A stretch of DNA of 64,000 bases. Origin: Campylobacter estrildidarum. Its GTDB lineage: Bacteria > Campylobacterota > Campylobacteria > Campylobacterales > Campylobacteraceae. Each line of letters starts with the position of its first letter. The stretch's first letter is position 1. Of the stretch, positions 38,793-48,313 are shown one piece after another. The stretch covers positions 32,486 to 96,485 of the forward strand of contig NZ_NXLZ01000006.1 of assembly GCF_005406205.1 (NCBI RefSeq), read 5' to 3'. The notes below the pieces were generated by a model. That model saw only the letters and a list, made by a program, of their open reading frames with translations. It did no database searches and was not told the DNA's origin. A program made the translations under genes and the position numbers.

Positions 38793-39781
38793 TATATTAA
38801 AACCCTTGGAATATCCGGATGAAGTTTAACTAAAATTTCATAAGAAATTGTATTAAAAAAATCAGCCCAAATCTCAGCATCATTAAAAACGCAAACTTCA
38901 TCTCCACAATCTTCACAAGAAAAACTATCCATTGAAATTTTACCTAAAATTTTTTTGTTATTTGCTAAAAACAAGCCTCCTTGACCATTATAACGAAATA
39001 AACCATCGGCATAACCTAAATCATAAGTAGCAATTTTTAAATTCTTTTCTGTGCTAAAAGATCTACCATAACCCACACTTTGTCCGGATTTTAAAATTCT
39101 TTCGCTTAGTTTATGTGCATAAAGACTTAAAACCTTTTCTAAGTTTTTGTCTCCATAACCAAATTGAGCAATTCCTATTCTAAAAAATTCATCTTGCGGA
39201 ATTTCTTGATTTCTAAATAATGCAGAGGAATTATAAGAATGATAGATTAAATTTTCATATCTTTTTTGAGTTAAAGATTTAGCTTGAAAAAATTTTTCTC
39301 TTTGAACAAAAAAGCTTGCATCCATTTCATCTGCACTTGAAAAATGTGTAAAAATGCCCTCTAAATTTAACTTAGCTTTATCAATTTTCAAAAATGCATC
39401 TTCTATATTTTCCATATAAACGCCATTTCTATGCATTCCTGTATCTATTTTAAGATGAATTTTTGTGCCAATTTTATATTCTTGAATTTTAGAAATTTCA
39501 TTAATAGTATAAATAAATTTAGGATTTTCATTTCCATGAGGACGATGGGAAAGTATTAAAATATTTTCGAAAAAATTTTCAAGATTATAAGCTTCTTTTT
39601 CATTTTTAACAGCAACAAAGTTAATACCTAAAGATTTGGCAATAGGAGCTAAAATTTTAGCTCCATGTCCATAAGCATTGTCTTTAAAAACACTAATGAT
39701 CTTTGAGGAATTTCCTACTTTTTTAATGATATTCTTTAAATTATTTTCATAAGCTTTTTGGTTAATTTTAATAACAGACAT
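38792..39781 (-). CDS. alr: Alanine racemase
   Basis: This 329-residue PLP enzyme interconverts L- and D-alanine for peptidoglycan. PLP-lysine is in SVFKDNAYGHGA (near residue 35) and RNGVYMENIE is in the barrel. The catalytic tyrosine region is KISMDSFSCEDCG in the C-terminal domain. It is somewhat shorter than the roughly 360-residue average but typical for Campylobacter. It lies directly downstream of the peptidoglycan peptidase gene pgp2. Confidence 0.93.
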   Translation of the reverse strand: MSVIKINQKAYENNLKNIIKKVGNSSKIISVFKDNAYGHGAKILAPIAKSLGINFVAVKNEKEAYNLENFFENILILSHRPHGNENPKFIYTINEISKIQEYKIGTKIHLKIDTGMHRNGVYMENIEDAFLKIDKAKLNLEGIFTHFSSADEMDASFFVQREKFFQAKSLTQKRYENLIYHSYNSSALFRNQEIPQDEFFRIGIAQFGYGDKNLEKVLSLYAHKLSERILKSGQSVGYGRSFSTEKNLKIATYDLGYADGLFRYNGQGGLFLANNKKILGKISMDSFSCEDCGDEVCVFNDAEIWADFFNTISYEILVKLHPDIPRVLI

Positions 39782-39785
39782 AAAA

Positions 39786-40769
39786 TCATTGCTCTGCTAA
39801 AATTTTCATTTTTCCTTTATCATCAATTTTAACATATAAAATTTTATTACCTCTAAATTGATAATTTTTAGTGTAATAATATTCGTAAAATGAAATTCTA
39901 TACATCGTTTCATTTTCTAAATTTGGATAAGGGCTAATGCTAATCTGCGAAAATTTAATTTTTTTACTTTCCTTGCGTGAAAAAATTGCTTTTTTCATAG
40001 AAGAAAATTGATTAAAATTCATTTTGTCAAAACGCTTAAATTCTTTACTATCATAAAATTTCAAATAAGATTCGGTATCATTATTAGTCCAAGCAAGTTT
40101 CCAAGCAAAAAGATCTGCAAATAAAGAAGCTATTTCTTCTTTTTTGGCTCGAATTTTATTTTTTTCTTCTGTCATAACAAATACTTTTTTATCTTGAACT
40201 ACTTTTGCAAATTTTTCAAGATTTTTATTAAATAAAGCTATACAACCTTTTGTTTTAAACTCATCAAGCCTACTTCCATCTAAAGGATAACCGTGTATCC
40301 AAATTCCACCGCCAGTTTTTCCTTGCAATCTATCAAGCAAATTTGGATAAGTGGTAGCAAAAGCAAAAGGACCATAATAAGGATCACCTGGATTGAATTT
40401 TTTTCCAAGTTCATAAAAACCAACAGGAGTTTTTAAATCTCCTTCAATTTTTTTATCCCCCATAAGACCCGTAATAATCGACTCTTGTTCAAATTTTTTT
40501 TCAATTTTTCCATTGTTATATATATACACACGAAGCACTTTATCGGTCTTATTGGTAAGCACAATAGCAACTTTATCATCATAATAACCAAGAGAGACAT
40601 TCTTATCTCCAATTTCAGATAGCCAAAAATCTTTATTTGTTAATTCTTTTTCGATCGCTACACCTACAGCATCGAGTCCTTGATCTAAGTAAATTTTAAC
40701 CAAATCAGACGCTTTAAGCATCGAAGTACAAATAAAAAATAAAACTATAATTCTTTTCTTAAACAACAC
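39786..40769 (-). CDS. pgp2: Peptidoglycan LD-carboxypeptidase Pgp2 (YkuD domain plus NTF2-like domain)
   Basis: This 327-residue periplasmic enzyme has a signal peptide (IIVLFFICTSMLKASD). The YkuD/L,D-transpeptidase domain (about residues 65-195) carries the catalytic His in GGIWIHGYPLDG and Cys in TKGCIALF. A C-terminal NTF2-like domain (about 205-325) follows. In C. jejuni Pgp2 trims tetrapeptides to tripeptides and, acting after Pgp1, gives the helical cell shape. The domain order matches. Intact catalytic residues suggest that this organism is helical. Confidence 0.87.
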   Translation of the reverse strand: MLFKKRIIVLFFICTSMLKASDLVKIYLDQGLDAVGVAIEKELTNKDFWLSEIGDKNVSLGYYDDKVAIVLTNKTDKVLRVYIYNNGKIEKKFEQESIITGLMGDKKIEGDLKTPVGFYELGKKFNPGDPYYGPFAFATTYPNLLDRLQGKTGGGIWIHGYPLDGSRLDEFKTKGCIALFNKNLEKFAKVVQDKKVFVMTEEKNKIRAKKEEIASLFADLFAWKLAWTNNDTESYLKFYDSKEFKRFDKMNFNQFSSMKKAIFSRKESKKIKFSQISISPYPNLENETMYRISFYEYYYTKNYQFRGNKILYVKIDDKGKMKILAEQ

Positions 40770-40905
40770 ATTTCCTTAATCAACAAAATCATTTTTCAAA
40801 AAATTATATGAATGAGATTATATTATTTTTTTCTTAAAAAATAATAATTATTGTGAAAATACCCCTTTTTGTAGTTATTTTTACAATAAATCAATTTTGC
40901 TTTGA

Positions 40906-40911
40906 TATAAT
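40906..40911 (+). promoter_or_regulatory. -10 box for the membrane-anchored gene at 40946
   Basis: TATAAT with a TGA extension lies 35 bases before the ATG, in the divergent gap with pgp2. Confidence 0.5.
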
Positions 40912-40945
40912 TTTATAAAATACTAAATATTAAGGAATAATTTTA

Positions 40946-41398
40946 ATGAAAAAACTATTTTCTATTCTCGCTTTTACCTTATTATTATTAATTTCTTATC
41001 TTATAATTGATAATTATGTTTTAAAAAATAAAATAAATTCCAATAAAGAAAAAACTTTAACTCCTTTACCTTGCGATTTAAATTCTAAAGATTGTGTTTA
41101 TAAATTTAAGAATAAAGAAATTTTAATCTCTTTAACACCAAAACCGATAAAGTCTTTACAAAATATTCACTTAAAAATAAAAAATTTAGGAACTTATGAA
41201 AACTTAAAATTAAAAATTTATGGTTTAAATATGTTTATGGGTGAAATCAATCCAAAAATTTATAGAATAAATCAAACTGATTATGAAGCTCAATTTACTT
41301 TATCTGCTTGCTCGATGCATATTATGCGTTTTAGAGCAGAATTAATAAACAATAATAAACCTATAGATTTTTATTTTGATTTTGATTTAAGAAGATAG
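40946..41398 (+). CDS. Membrane-anchored periplasmic protein of unknown function
   Basis: This 150-residue protein has an N-terminal anchor (LFSILAFTLLLLISYLII) followed by a periplasmic domain. Two cysteines near the start of the domain (LPCDLNSKDCVY) could be disulphide bonded. A Met- and Cys-bearing stretch (GLNMFMGEINP ... SACSMHIMRF) could bind copper. C. jejuni keeps copper-chaperone and Sco-type genes next to this gene (from memory, Cj0909-Cj0911), but they are absent here. No function is assigned. Confidence 0.75.
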   Translation: MKKLFSILAFTLLLLISYLIIDNYVLKNKINSNKEKTLTPLPCDLNSKDCVYKFKNKEILISLTPKPIKSLQNIHLKIKNLGTYENLKLKIYGLNMFMGEINPKIYRINQTDYEAQFTLSACSMHIMRFRAELINNNKPIDFYFDFDLRR

Positions 41399-41411
41399 TT
41401 TTTTCAAATTA

Positions 41412-41430
41412 GGCTAGAAATTTTCTAGCC
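41412..41430. terminator. Hairpin between the convergent unknown gene and hupB
   Basis: GGCTAGAA / TTCTAGCC form an 8-bp stem with a 3-base loop between convergent stops, with A/T runs on either side but only a modest T tract. It probably serves both directions. Confidence 0.6.
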
Positions 41431-41436
41431 AAAAAA

Positions 41437-41727
41437 TTACTTTTTCTTTTTTGCTTTAGCAACAGCTTCTTTAAGGTTTTTACCTACTTTAAATTTAGCA
41501 ACTCTAGTAGCAGGAACCTTAATGGTTTTACCAGTGCTTGGAACTCTAGCTTCTCTTGCAGCTCTTTCAGCTGTTGAAAAAGTACCAAAACCGATAAAGC
41601 TGATAGTATCGCCTTTAGCTAATACTTCAGTAATAGTGGCAATAACCGCATCAGTAGCAGTTGTAGCATCTTTTTTTGTAAGCTTAGCAGTTTGAGCAAC
41701 TTTAGAAATAAAATCTGCTTTAGTCAT
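41437..41727 (-). CDS. hupB: DNA-binding protein HU
   Basis: This 96-residue histone-like protein compacts and bends DNA. The family pattern is clear: MTKADFISKVAQTAKLTKKDA at the N-terminus, FIGFGTFSTAERAAREARVPSTG with the DNA-clasping arm, and a lysine-rich tail (AVAKAKKKK). I start at 41727 because AAGGAG lies just upstream. The frame is open 14 codons further up, but that region holds the promoter. Confidence 0.97.
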   Translation of the reverse strand: MTKADFISKVAQTAKLTKKDATTATDAVIATITEVLAKGDTISFIGFGTFSTAERAAREARVPSTGKTIKVPATRVAKFKVGKNLKEAVAKAKKKK

Positions 41728-41759
41728 AAAATCTCCTTTTGTTTTTATTAAAACGTCTA

Positions 41760-41788
41760 ATTCTAGCATATTTAAAAAACAATATCAA
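41760..41788 (-). promoter_or_regulatory. Promoter of hupB
   Basis: On the minus strand, TTGATA (41783-41788), 17 bases, then TAGAAT (41760-41765), preceded by TATGC, forms an extended -10. It lies 33 bases before the hupB start and also argues against the longer start. Confidence 0.7.
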
Positions 41789-41816
41789 GTATAAATTAAG
41801 CTTTTTTCAAATTTTT

Positions 41817-43655
41817 TTATTTTTTTTGAGATTTATAATACTCAAATTCTCCACTATCATCGATTTCGTTACCAATTTTTTCATATAAACTATAATAAAA
41901 TCGGACAAATTTTTTACATTCTTCCAATACAGGCAAAAAAACCCCGTCTTCTATTTTACAAAAATAGTTTAGAAATTCTTTCGCATCTAATTTTAAAATA
42001 TAATATTTTGCTAACTCATAATAAACATCTATAGTGATTGATTTAAATTTTTCATAAAATTCTAAACTAAAATTAATTTTTAAATGATTATTTTTAAAAC
42101 TTAAAACTCCACTTTCAAAAAGCAAAGCAAGATGCATAAGCCCTTCTGTATAATAAGGTTGCACTTCATCAACTTTTTGCCAAGCTATTAAAGAAATGGC
42201 TCTTTTTATAACATCATGAAAAACAGGCATTTTCAAATTTTCTTGTTCATTAAAAAAGAAATTAATTAATCCTCCAGAAGTTGCTTTATATTCTTCAATA
42301 TTTTTAAAAAAACCGCTTTTATTCATTTTCTTTTCAGTATCATTAGCTATAAAAAATATGTGACCAAATTCATGCCCTATGGTAGAAATTTTATAAACAC
42401 TTTTCCAAGTTTTTTCCTGAAAAAACAAAATCTCTCTTCCATAAGATAAAAATTCTTTATCAAAAACTTCACTAGCTATTTTCATAAATGGCTGGCTTAA
42501 TGCGTTTTCATAAACAAAATTTAAAAACGCAAAAATTTTTTTTCCAGCTATATTGCTTACAAACTCATCATTTGGAACAACTTGTGCTGAAAACAAGCCT
42601 TTAAGTTCAGCTCCATAAAATATCATAGGACTGCAGATATAAAGTTGTGTTTTATCAATATTACTCAACACTTCTTCTTTTAGTTGTTTGTCTTCAATGC
42701 CAATATCTTCATATACTCTTATAAAACTTTGTTTTATTTTATGACTAAAATCTAAAACATCAAAATCACTTTCATCTTCCAATCTTATATCCCATTCTAA
42801 AGCTACAGCATGAGTATAGTGATCTTCATAATATTCCAAAGGATGCCCCACTTGCAAAGGCGACTTAACGCCCATCCAAGCAAGTTCAGCTTCTTGCCAC
42901 GATCCGATAATCTTATTTTCATCTTTCTCGCAAAATGCATTTTTGAGTTTTTCAAAATATTTTACATAAGCCATTTCATCTTGATCTTTGGCAAAAATTT
43001 TTAATTTTTCAATCATTTCATCAAAGGCAAACTCTAATTTTAAAGTTTCATTTTCAAAAAACCTTGCATAGGGAACAAATTTCCATAAATTCCCTATTCT
43101 TACTAAAACACCATAACTTCTTTCGCAAATTTCCCCTTGCGGTGTAGTTTGATATAATCCATTTTTTTGTAAAAAATTTATAGCATCATCAAGATTTGAA
43201 AATTGAGATGCTAGGATTTGATTGTTTTTTTCTATGATTTCTTTAGTCCAAGAAATTTCAAAATCATTTATAACAAGTCCTATATTATGAACTCCTTGTA
43301 TAAGATTTTGATAAAATTCATTCAATAATTTTTTATTCGCAATTTCATCAATAAGATTTTGATGCTCTAATTCGTAAAATTTTTTTACTTCAAAATAAAA
43401 TTTATGTTTTAATTCTGTAATTTTTTCTTTTTTAAAATTATTTTTTTTCCACTCTTGTACTAAATTTTCTTCTTTTAAATCCACTAAACGCCTAAGAATG
43501 GCTAAAAGAGTGCTTTTTTCTTTTTTTAATTCACTAAGTTGAAGTAAGTTTTCAAAATACTCTCCCCACTCTTCTAAATCCAAAAGCTTATAAAAAAGAT
43601 TTATATTTTCTTTACGTTTTTTTACAATTTTTATTACTTCTTTAAAATTATTCAT
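41817..43655 (-). CDS. ciaB: Campylobacter invasion antigen B (CiaB)
   Basis: This 612-residue cytoplasmic-looking protein has no signal peptide. In C. jejuni CiaB is exported through the flagellar apparatus and is linked to host-cell invasion. The C-terminal half carries HEFGHIFF (about residue 425), an HExxH-like element of a metallopeptidase fold (here HEFGH), with further acidic residues downstream (NIEEYKATSGG). The relationship to M3-type peptidases is an inference. It is a single gene divergent from the thioesterase gene, and its length matches the known protein. Confidence 0.9.
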   Translation of the reverse strand: MNNFKEVIKIVKKRKENINLFYKLLDLEEWGEYFENLLQLSELKKEKSTLLAILRRLVDLKEENLVQEWKKNNFKKEKITELKHKFYFEVKKFYELEHQNLIDEIANKKLLNEFYQNLIQGVHNIGLVINDFEISWTKEIIEKNNQILASQFSNLDDAINFLQKNGLYQTTPQGEICERSYGVLVRIGNLWKFVPYARFFENETLKLEFAFDEMIEKLKIFAKDQDEMAYVKYFEKLKNAFCEKDENKIIGSWQEAELAWMGVKSPLQVGHPLEYYEDHYTHAVALEWDIRLEDESDFDVLDFSHKIKQSFIRVYEDIGIEDKQLKEEVLSNIDKTQLYICSPMIFYGAELKGLFSAQVVPNDEFVSNIAGKKIFAFLNFVYENALSQPFMKIASEVFDKEFLSYGREILFFQEKTWKSVYKISTIGHEFGHIFFIANDTEKKMNKSGFFKNIEEYKATSGGLINFFFNEQENLKMPVFHDVIKRAISLIAWQKVDEVQPYYTEGLMHLALLFESGVLSFKNNHLKINFSLEFYEKFKSITIDVYYELAKYYILKLDAKEFLNYFCKIEDGVFLPVLEECKKFVRFYYSLYEKIGNEIDDSGEFEYYKSQKK

Positions 43656-43718
43656 AATTTTATTTCCTTTCTTAACTTTATTGAATTATAATGTATTATT
43701 TAAAATAAGGAGTAAAAA

Positions 43719-44123
43719 ATGAAAGATATGGGTGAACCAAAACTTAAAATAGTTGCTATGCCTAAAGATACTAATTCAGCAGGCAATATTTTTGGTGGGT
43801 GGATTTTATCACAAATTGATTCTGCAGGAGCGATAGCTGCTAGAGAGCTTTCACCCGAAAGAGTTGTAACAATCTCTATGGAACAAGTTGTCTTCAAGCA
43901 ACCTGTATTTGTCGGAGATGTCATTTCTTGTTACGCAAAAGTTGTAAAAGTGGGTACAACCTCAATAAAAGTTCAAGTAGAAGTTGTTGCGCAAAGATCT
44001 GACGAATTTGGCTGTCCAATTTTCATCAATGTAACTTCTGCTACTGTAACTTACGTAAGCGTTGATGCACGTGGCAATAAAAAACCTATCAGGGAAGATT
44101 TAAAAAGAACTCATGGTTTTTAA
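43719..44123 (+). CDS. Acyl-CoA thioesterase, hotdog fold (YciA-like)
   Basis: This 134-residue hotdog thioesterase has the family start AMPKDTNSAGNIFGGWILSQID, in which the Asn/Gly/Asp carry catalysis, then VVTISMEQVVFKQPVFVGD. YciA relatives are soluble hexamers that hydrolyse medium- and long-chain acyl-CoA. It is a single gene with AAGGAG before the ATG. Confidence 0.9.
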   Translation: MKDMGEPKLKIVAMPKDTNSAGNIFGGWILSQIDSAGAIAARELSPERVVTISMEQVVFKQPVFVGDVISCYAKVVKVGTTSIKVQVEVVAQRSDEFGCPIFINVTSATVTYVSVDARGNKKPIREDLKRTHGF

Positions 44124-44156
44124 ATTGTTTGGTAAAAACTTTACCCTAAAAAATCA

Positions 44157-44351
44157 TCAGCACTTGTTTAAACTACCGCTATTATATTTTTTTTCTAAAC
44201 ATTCTTGAAAAAACTCCCCTCTTGTTTTGGGAGTTTTTTCAGGATGTATTTTCTTCATATGCTCTAGATATTTATCATAACTTGAAAGCCCTACTAAAGG
44301 GTGAAAAAACCTATCGGCTTTTTCATAGTAATTTTTAAGCTTTCTCAGCAT
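44157..44351 (-). CDS. YbdD/YjiX-family small protein partner of CstA
   Basis: This 64-residue protein matches the YbdD (DUF466) pattern: FHPLVGLSSYDKYLEHMKKIHP followed by TRGEFFQECLEKKY. Members almost always accompany CstA/BtsT carbon-starvation transporters, and in E. coli YbdD is needed for CstA-dependent pyruvate uptake. Here it overlaps the end of cstA by 17 bases, consistent with an obligate partner. Confidence 0.88.
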   Translation of the reverse strand: MLRKLKNYYEKADRFFHPLVGLSSYDKYLEHMKKIHPEKTPKTRGEFFQECLEKKYNSGSLNKC

Positions 44352-46479
44352 TTAGAGAATTAAGCTTAATATATGGGCTTTCTTTTAATGGAATTTTTAT
44401 TTTACCTATACAAATTCCTATACAAGAAACTATTACAAGTAAAGTAGTGAGCATAAAGAATATACATAAAATCGCATCTAAAACATTGCCAAACAAAGAA
44501 TGCGATAAGTTAGAAATTTGTTTCTCCTTGTCTTTAATTTGTTTTTCAAATTTTATCTGTTCTTCCTTGCTTAAGTTTTCTTTTTGAGACTTAATAGCTG
44601 CAATTTCTTCTTCTAATTTTTCAATGCTTTTTTTATTCATTTGAGCAGTAGCTATATGACTAACCGCATTATGAACTTTTGCACCTTCTTCATAAGGTAA
44701 AACTTTTTGAATTCCCCCATAAAGAGTTGCAATCAAAACAAAAGTTGCAGGTGCTAAAGTCACCCAAAGATATCTTTTTTTACTCATTTTTGCAAGAATT
44801 GCACTGATTAAAAGTAAAGCCATACCTGCTAACATTTGATTGCTTACTCCAAAAAGCGGCCACAATGTATAAATTCCTCCATTTGGATCAATAGCACCTT
44901 GATATAAAAAATATCCCCAGCAAGAAACACTGATGATAGTCGCAAGCAATCCGGCCCAAATATTATGGATATTTCCTAAAGGCTTATAAATATTACCCAA
45001 TATATCTTGGATCATAAATTTAGAAGTTCGAGTTCCTGCATCAACGGCTGTTAAAATAAATAAAGCTTCAAATAAAATAGCAAAATGATACCAAAATCCC
45101 ATAAACTCAACACCACCAAAGATTTGATGCAAAATTAAAGTAACACCTAATGCAAATGTTGGTGCTCCACCAGTTCTTGATAATATACTATGTTCACCTA
45201 TATCTTTAGTAAGCTGAGCTATTTCTTGCGGAGTAACTGTAAATCCCCACTCACTAATTGTTTTAGCAACCTGAGCCAAATCAGTTCCAATTAAAGCAGA
45301 GGAAGAATTAACAGCAAAATAAATACCAGGATGTAAAATACAAGCACAAATTAAAGCCATAATAGCCACACCACTTTCAGCAAGCATAGCTCCATATCCT
45401 ACAAATAAAGCATGTTCCTCATTATCAAGCATTTTAGGGCTTGTTCCACTTGAAATTAAAGCGTGAAAACCACTGATAGCTCCACAAGCTATAGTAATAA
45501 ATAAAAATGGAAAGATAGAGCCAGCAAACACAGGTCCTGTTCCATCAAGATATTGATGGTTAATCTTTGGCATTAGAAAATCTGGTGCAACAAATAAAAT
45601 AGCTAAAGCCATTACAACAATAACACCCATTTTCAAGAAAGTAGCAAGATAATCTCTTGGTGCTAAGAAAAACCAAACAGGTAAAAGTGATGAAATAAGT
45701 CCATAACCCATAATCATAAATGCTAAAGTAGGTTGATCAAAAGTAAAAAATTTTGCTAAAGTTGGATCAATAGATACATAATGTCCATAATGAATTGAAA
45801 GAAGTAATAAAACAAAACCAATAACCGACGCTTCCCCTACTCTACCTGGACGAATAAAACGCATATAAATTCCCATAAAGATAGCTATAGGAATAGTCAT
45901 TGCAATAGTAAATAATCCCCAAGGAGAATTAGCCAAAGATTTTACAACCACCATAGCCAAAATAGCAATAATTATAATCATAATTCCAAAAATAGCAAGC
46001 ATAGCAACGCCACCAGTAAAGCTTCCCATTTCATCTTTAATCATTTCTCCAAGGCTACGACCTTTTCTACGCATAGAAATAAAAAGCACTAAAAAATCAT
46101 GGACAGAACCTGCAAGAACTCCTCCTACTAAAATCCAAATCATAGAAGGCAAATAACCCATTTGAGCAGCTAAAACAGGACCTACTAAAGGACCTGCTCC
46201 AGCAATAGCAGCAAACTGATGGCTAAATAGAACGATTTTATTCGTTGGAACAAAATTTTGCCCATCATTTTCTACTCTAGCTGGAGTAGCTCGATCTTTA
46301 TCTAAACCGAAAACTTTAAATGCTATAAAACGACCATAAAGTCTATATCCTATCATATAGATACAGACAGCTGATACAACTAAATAAATAGCTGAAACCT
46401 TTTCACCATTTTGTAAAGCAAGATAGCAAAAACAAGCGGCTCCTAGCAAAGCAACAAAAAACCATAAAATTTTTTTCAA
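44335..46479 (-). CDS. cstA: Carbon starvation protein CstA (peptide/pyruvate transporter)
   Basis: This large inner-membrane transporter (714 aa) has about 16-18 helices. CstA hallmarks are present: FAAIAGAGPLVGPVLAAQMG near residue 90, SVHDFLVLFISMRRKGRSLG, GAISGFHALISSGTSPK and DAGTRTSKFM. In C. jejuni CstA supports peptide and pyruvate use. Near the C-terminus a hydrophilic, heptad-like insertion of about 50 residues (KSIEKLEEEIAAIKSQKENL onwards) separates the last two helices. The start is TTG with AGGAG upstream. Confidence 0.95.
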   Translation of the reverse strand: MKKILWFFVALLGAACFCYLALQNGEKVSAIYLVVSAVCIYMIGYRLYGRFIAFKVFGLDKDRATPARVENDGQNFVPTNKIVLFSHQFAAIAGAGPLVGPVLAAQMGYLPSMIWILVGGVLAGSVHDFLVLFISMRRKGRSLGEMIKDEMGSFTGGVAMLAIFGIMIIIIAILAMVVVKSLANSPWGLFTIAMTIPIAIFMGIYMRFIRPGRVGEASVIGFVLLLLSIHYGHYVSIDPTLAKFFTFDQPTLAFMIMGYGLISSLLPVWFFLAPRDYLATFLKMGVIVVMALAILFVAPDFLMPKINHQYLDGTGPVFAGSIFPFLFITIACGAISGFHALISSGTSPKMLDNEEHALFVGYGAMLAESGVAIMALICACILHPGIYFAVNSSSALIGTDLAQVAKTISEWGFTVTPQEIAQLTKDIGEHSILSRTGGAPTFALGVTLILHQIFGGVEFMGFWYHFAILFEALFILTAVDAGTRTSKFMIQDILGNIYKPLGNIHNIWAGLLATIISVSCWGYFLYQGAIDPNGGIYTLWPLFGVSNQMLAGMALLLISAILAKMSKKRYLWVTLAPATFVLIATLYGGIQKVLPYEEGAKVHNAVSHIATAQMNKKSIEKLEEEIAAIKSQKENLSKEEQIKFEKQIKDKEKQISNLSHSLFGNVLDAILCIFFMLTTLLVIVSCIGICIGKIKIPLKESPYIKLNSLNAEKA

Positions 46480-46596
46480 CTCTCACTCCTTTTAAAATAA
46501 AAAATAAATTATAATAAATCAATAATTAATTTTTTTTAAATTATAGTAAGAATATTAAGAAATATTTTTATATCAAGTAATAATTTATGAAGAAAA

Positions 46597-46620
46597 CCTA
46601 TAGATCTAAAAATCTATAGG
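46597..46620 (-). terminator. Rho-independent terminator of prs
   Basis: CCTATAGAT / ATCTATAGG form a 9-bp stem with a 6-base loop, followed on the minus strand by TTTTCTTC. It is 8 bases beyond the prs stop. Confidence 0.8.
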
Positions 46621-46628
46621 ATAATTTT

Positions 46629-47558
46629 TTAAAGAAATAAAGAATTAACACTTTCATTATGATAAACACGTCGTATTACTTCCGCAAATACAGGTGCAAC
46701 ACTTAAAACTTTTATATTTGATAATTCTTGTCTTAAAGGTATTGTATCGGTAACAACAAGTTCATCTATAGCACCGGCAGCTATTCTTTCATATGCTGGA
46801 CCACTTAAAACAGGATGGGTACAGCAAGCCATAACAGATTTTGCACCTTTATCTTTTAAAGCTTCGGCAGCTTTGACTATAGTTCCAGCTGTATCTATAA
46901 TATCATCAACTAGAACTATTTCTTTATCTTTAACATCACCTATGATATTCATAACTTCACTTTCATTTGCTCTTTCTCTTCTTTTATCTACTATAACTAT
47001 ATCAAGGCCTAAATGTTTAGCCACGCTTCTTGCTCTAGCAATACCACCAATATCTGGACTTGCAATAACAGCATTTTTAAAATGCTTACTTTTAAGATAA
47101 TCATTAAAAACTATACTACCATAAAGATTATCAACAGGAATATCGAAAAAACCTTGAATTTGTCCAGCATGTAAATCAATAGTTGCAACACGATCAATAC
47201 CCGCTGCTTGGATTAAATTTGCAACTAGCTTGGCAGTAATTGGAACTCTAGGATTGGCTTTTCTATCTTGTCTTGCATAACCAAAATAAGGAATAATAGC
47301 CGTAATTGACTTTGCACTTGAACGACGTAAAGCATCTGTTAGTATTAGAAGCTCCATTAAATTATCATTTGTAGGAATACAAGTACTTTGAATAATAAAA
47401 ACATCTTTTCCACGAACACTTTCATCGATTTGAACACTAATTTCACCATCACTAAAACGTTTTACACCCGCGTTGCTTAAAGGTAAAGAAAGATATTTAG
47501 AAATTTGCTTTGCAAATTCTACATTTGCTGAACCTGAAAAAATTTTATAACCTCGCAT
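46629..47558 (-). CDS. prs: Ribose-phosphate pyrophosphokinase
   Basis: Prs (309 aa) makes PRPP from ribose-5-phosphate and ATP; the rpiB and apt genes of this window supply and use related metabolites. Intact motifs include YFGYARQDRK (ATP loop), DLHAGQIQGFFDIPVDNL, and the PRPP loop IVLVDDIIDTAGTI near residue 210. Length is typical. It lies downstream of the degraded PEB1 operon, in the same direction, but with its own terminator. Confidence 0.97.
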   Translation of the reverse strand: MRGYKIFSGSANVEFAKQISKYLSLPLSNAGVKRFSDGEISVQIDESVRGKDVFIIQSTCIPTNDNLMELLILTDALRRSSAKSITAIIPYFGYARQDRKANPRVPITAKLVANLIQAAGIDRVATIDLHAGQIQGFFDIPVDNLYGSIVFNDYLKSKHFKNAVIASPDIGGIARARSVAKHLGLDIVIVDKRRERANESEVMNIIGDVKDKEIVLVDDIIDTAGTIVKAAEALKDKGAKSVMACCTHPVLSGPAYERIAAGAIDELVVTDTIPLRQELSNIKVLSVAPVFAEVIRRVYHNESVNSLFL

Positions 47559-47640
47559 AATATAGCCTTAGTTTATTTATAAATCTAAAAATACGATTTT
47601 ATTAAAATATTGATTAAAAATTTCTGTAATTGTTAAAGTC

Positions 47641-48302
47641 CTATGAAAAAATATGGACCGTTTTTTTAGCATAATATCTGACCAACATAGAAAGGGAAAA
47701 GCATATTATGAAATAAATTCCTGCAACAACACCAACCATAGTCAATATTTGCTCGAAACTAGTTAATTTCGCAAGTATAGTTTTGGAATTAAAAGTAAAC
47801 TCTGCTATGCCAAGACCCGCTAAATAAGATGTATCTTTTATAGTTGTTACGATTTGAGAAAGTAAAGTTGGAATAATTTTTCTAAATGTTTGAGGCAAAA
47901 TAATATAAAAAAGAGTAAAAAATTTTACTAAAACCTTGAGAATAAGCCGCATCAAATTGTCCTTTTGGAATAGAATTTAAACCCCCTCTAATAATTTCAG
48001 CCATAACTGAACTAGTATATAATGAAAATCCTATAGTCCCCCAAAAAGCTTACGAAAATTGTCCAAAAAACAGGTAAAACAAAACAAGCGGTGAGTATCC
48101 ATAATAATAATGGAGTATTTCTAAAAATATCAATATAACAAGCTGCTAAAAATCTACTTAATTTATCACCATAATTCTTAGTTATTGCTAAAAAAGTTCC
48201 AAAAATAACAGAAATAATGCAGGTTGCTAAAGCAATTTCTAATGTAAGCAATAAATCCTGTGCTAAAAATTTAACATTTTAAATACTAAAAATATTTTCC
48301 AT
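47641..48302 (-). pseudogene. PEB1 ABC transporter permease 2, degraded
   Basis: The frame starts at ATG 48302 (AAGG upstream) but hits TAA at codon 7. It resumes as LTLEIALATCIISVIFGTFL and frameshifts near 48045 in a T-rich run (VSF then should read [21 protein letters not shown]). It frameshifts again near 47920 in a T run before [13 protein letters not shown]. The C-terminus is recognisable to 47641. The intact gene would encode a HisM-type permease of about 219 residues for aspartate/glutamate uptake. Three independent lesions make it non-functional. Confidence 0.9.
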
Positions 48303-48313
48303 AACAACCTTTT

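Noticed and set aside
41728..41769. Upstream extension of HU by 14 codons
   Set aside because: A strong ribosome site precedes the internal ATG, the family starts there, and the extension overlaps the promoter -10.
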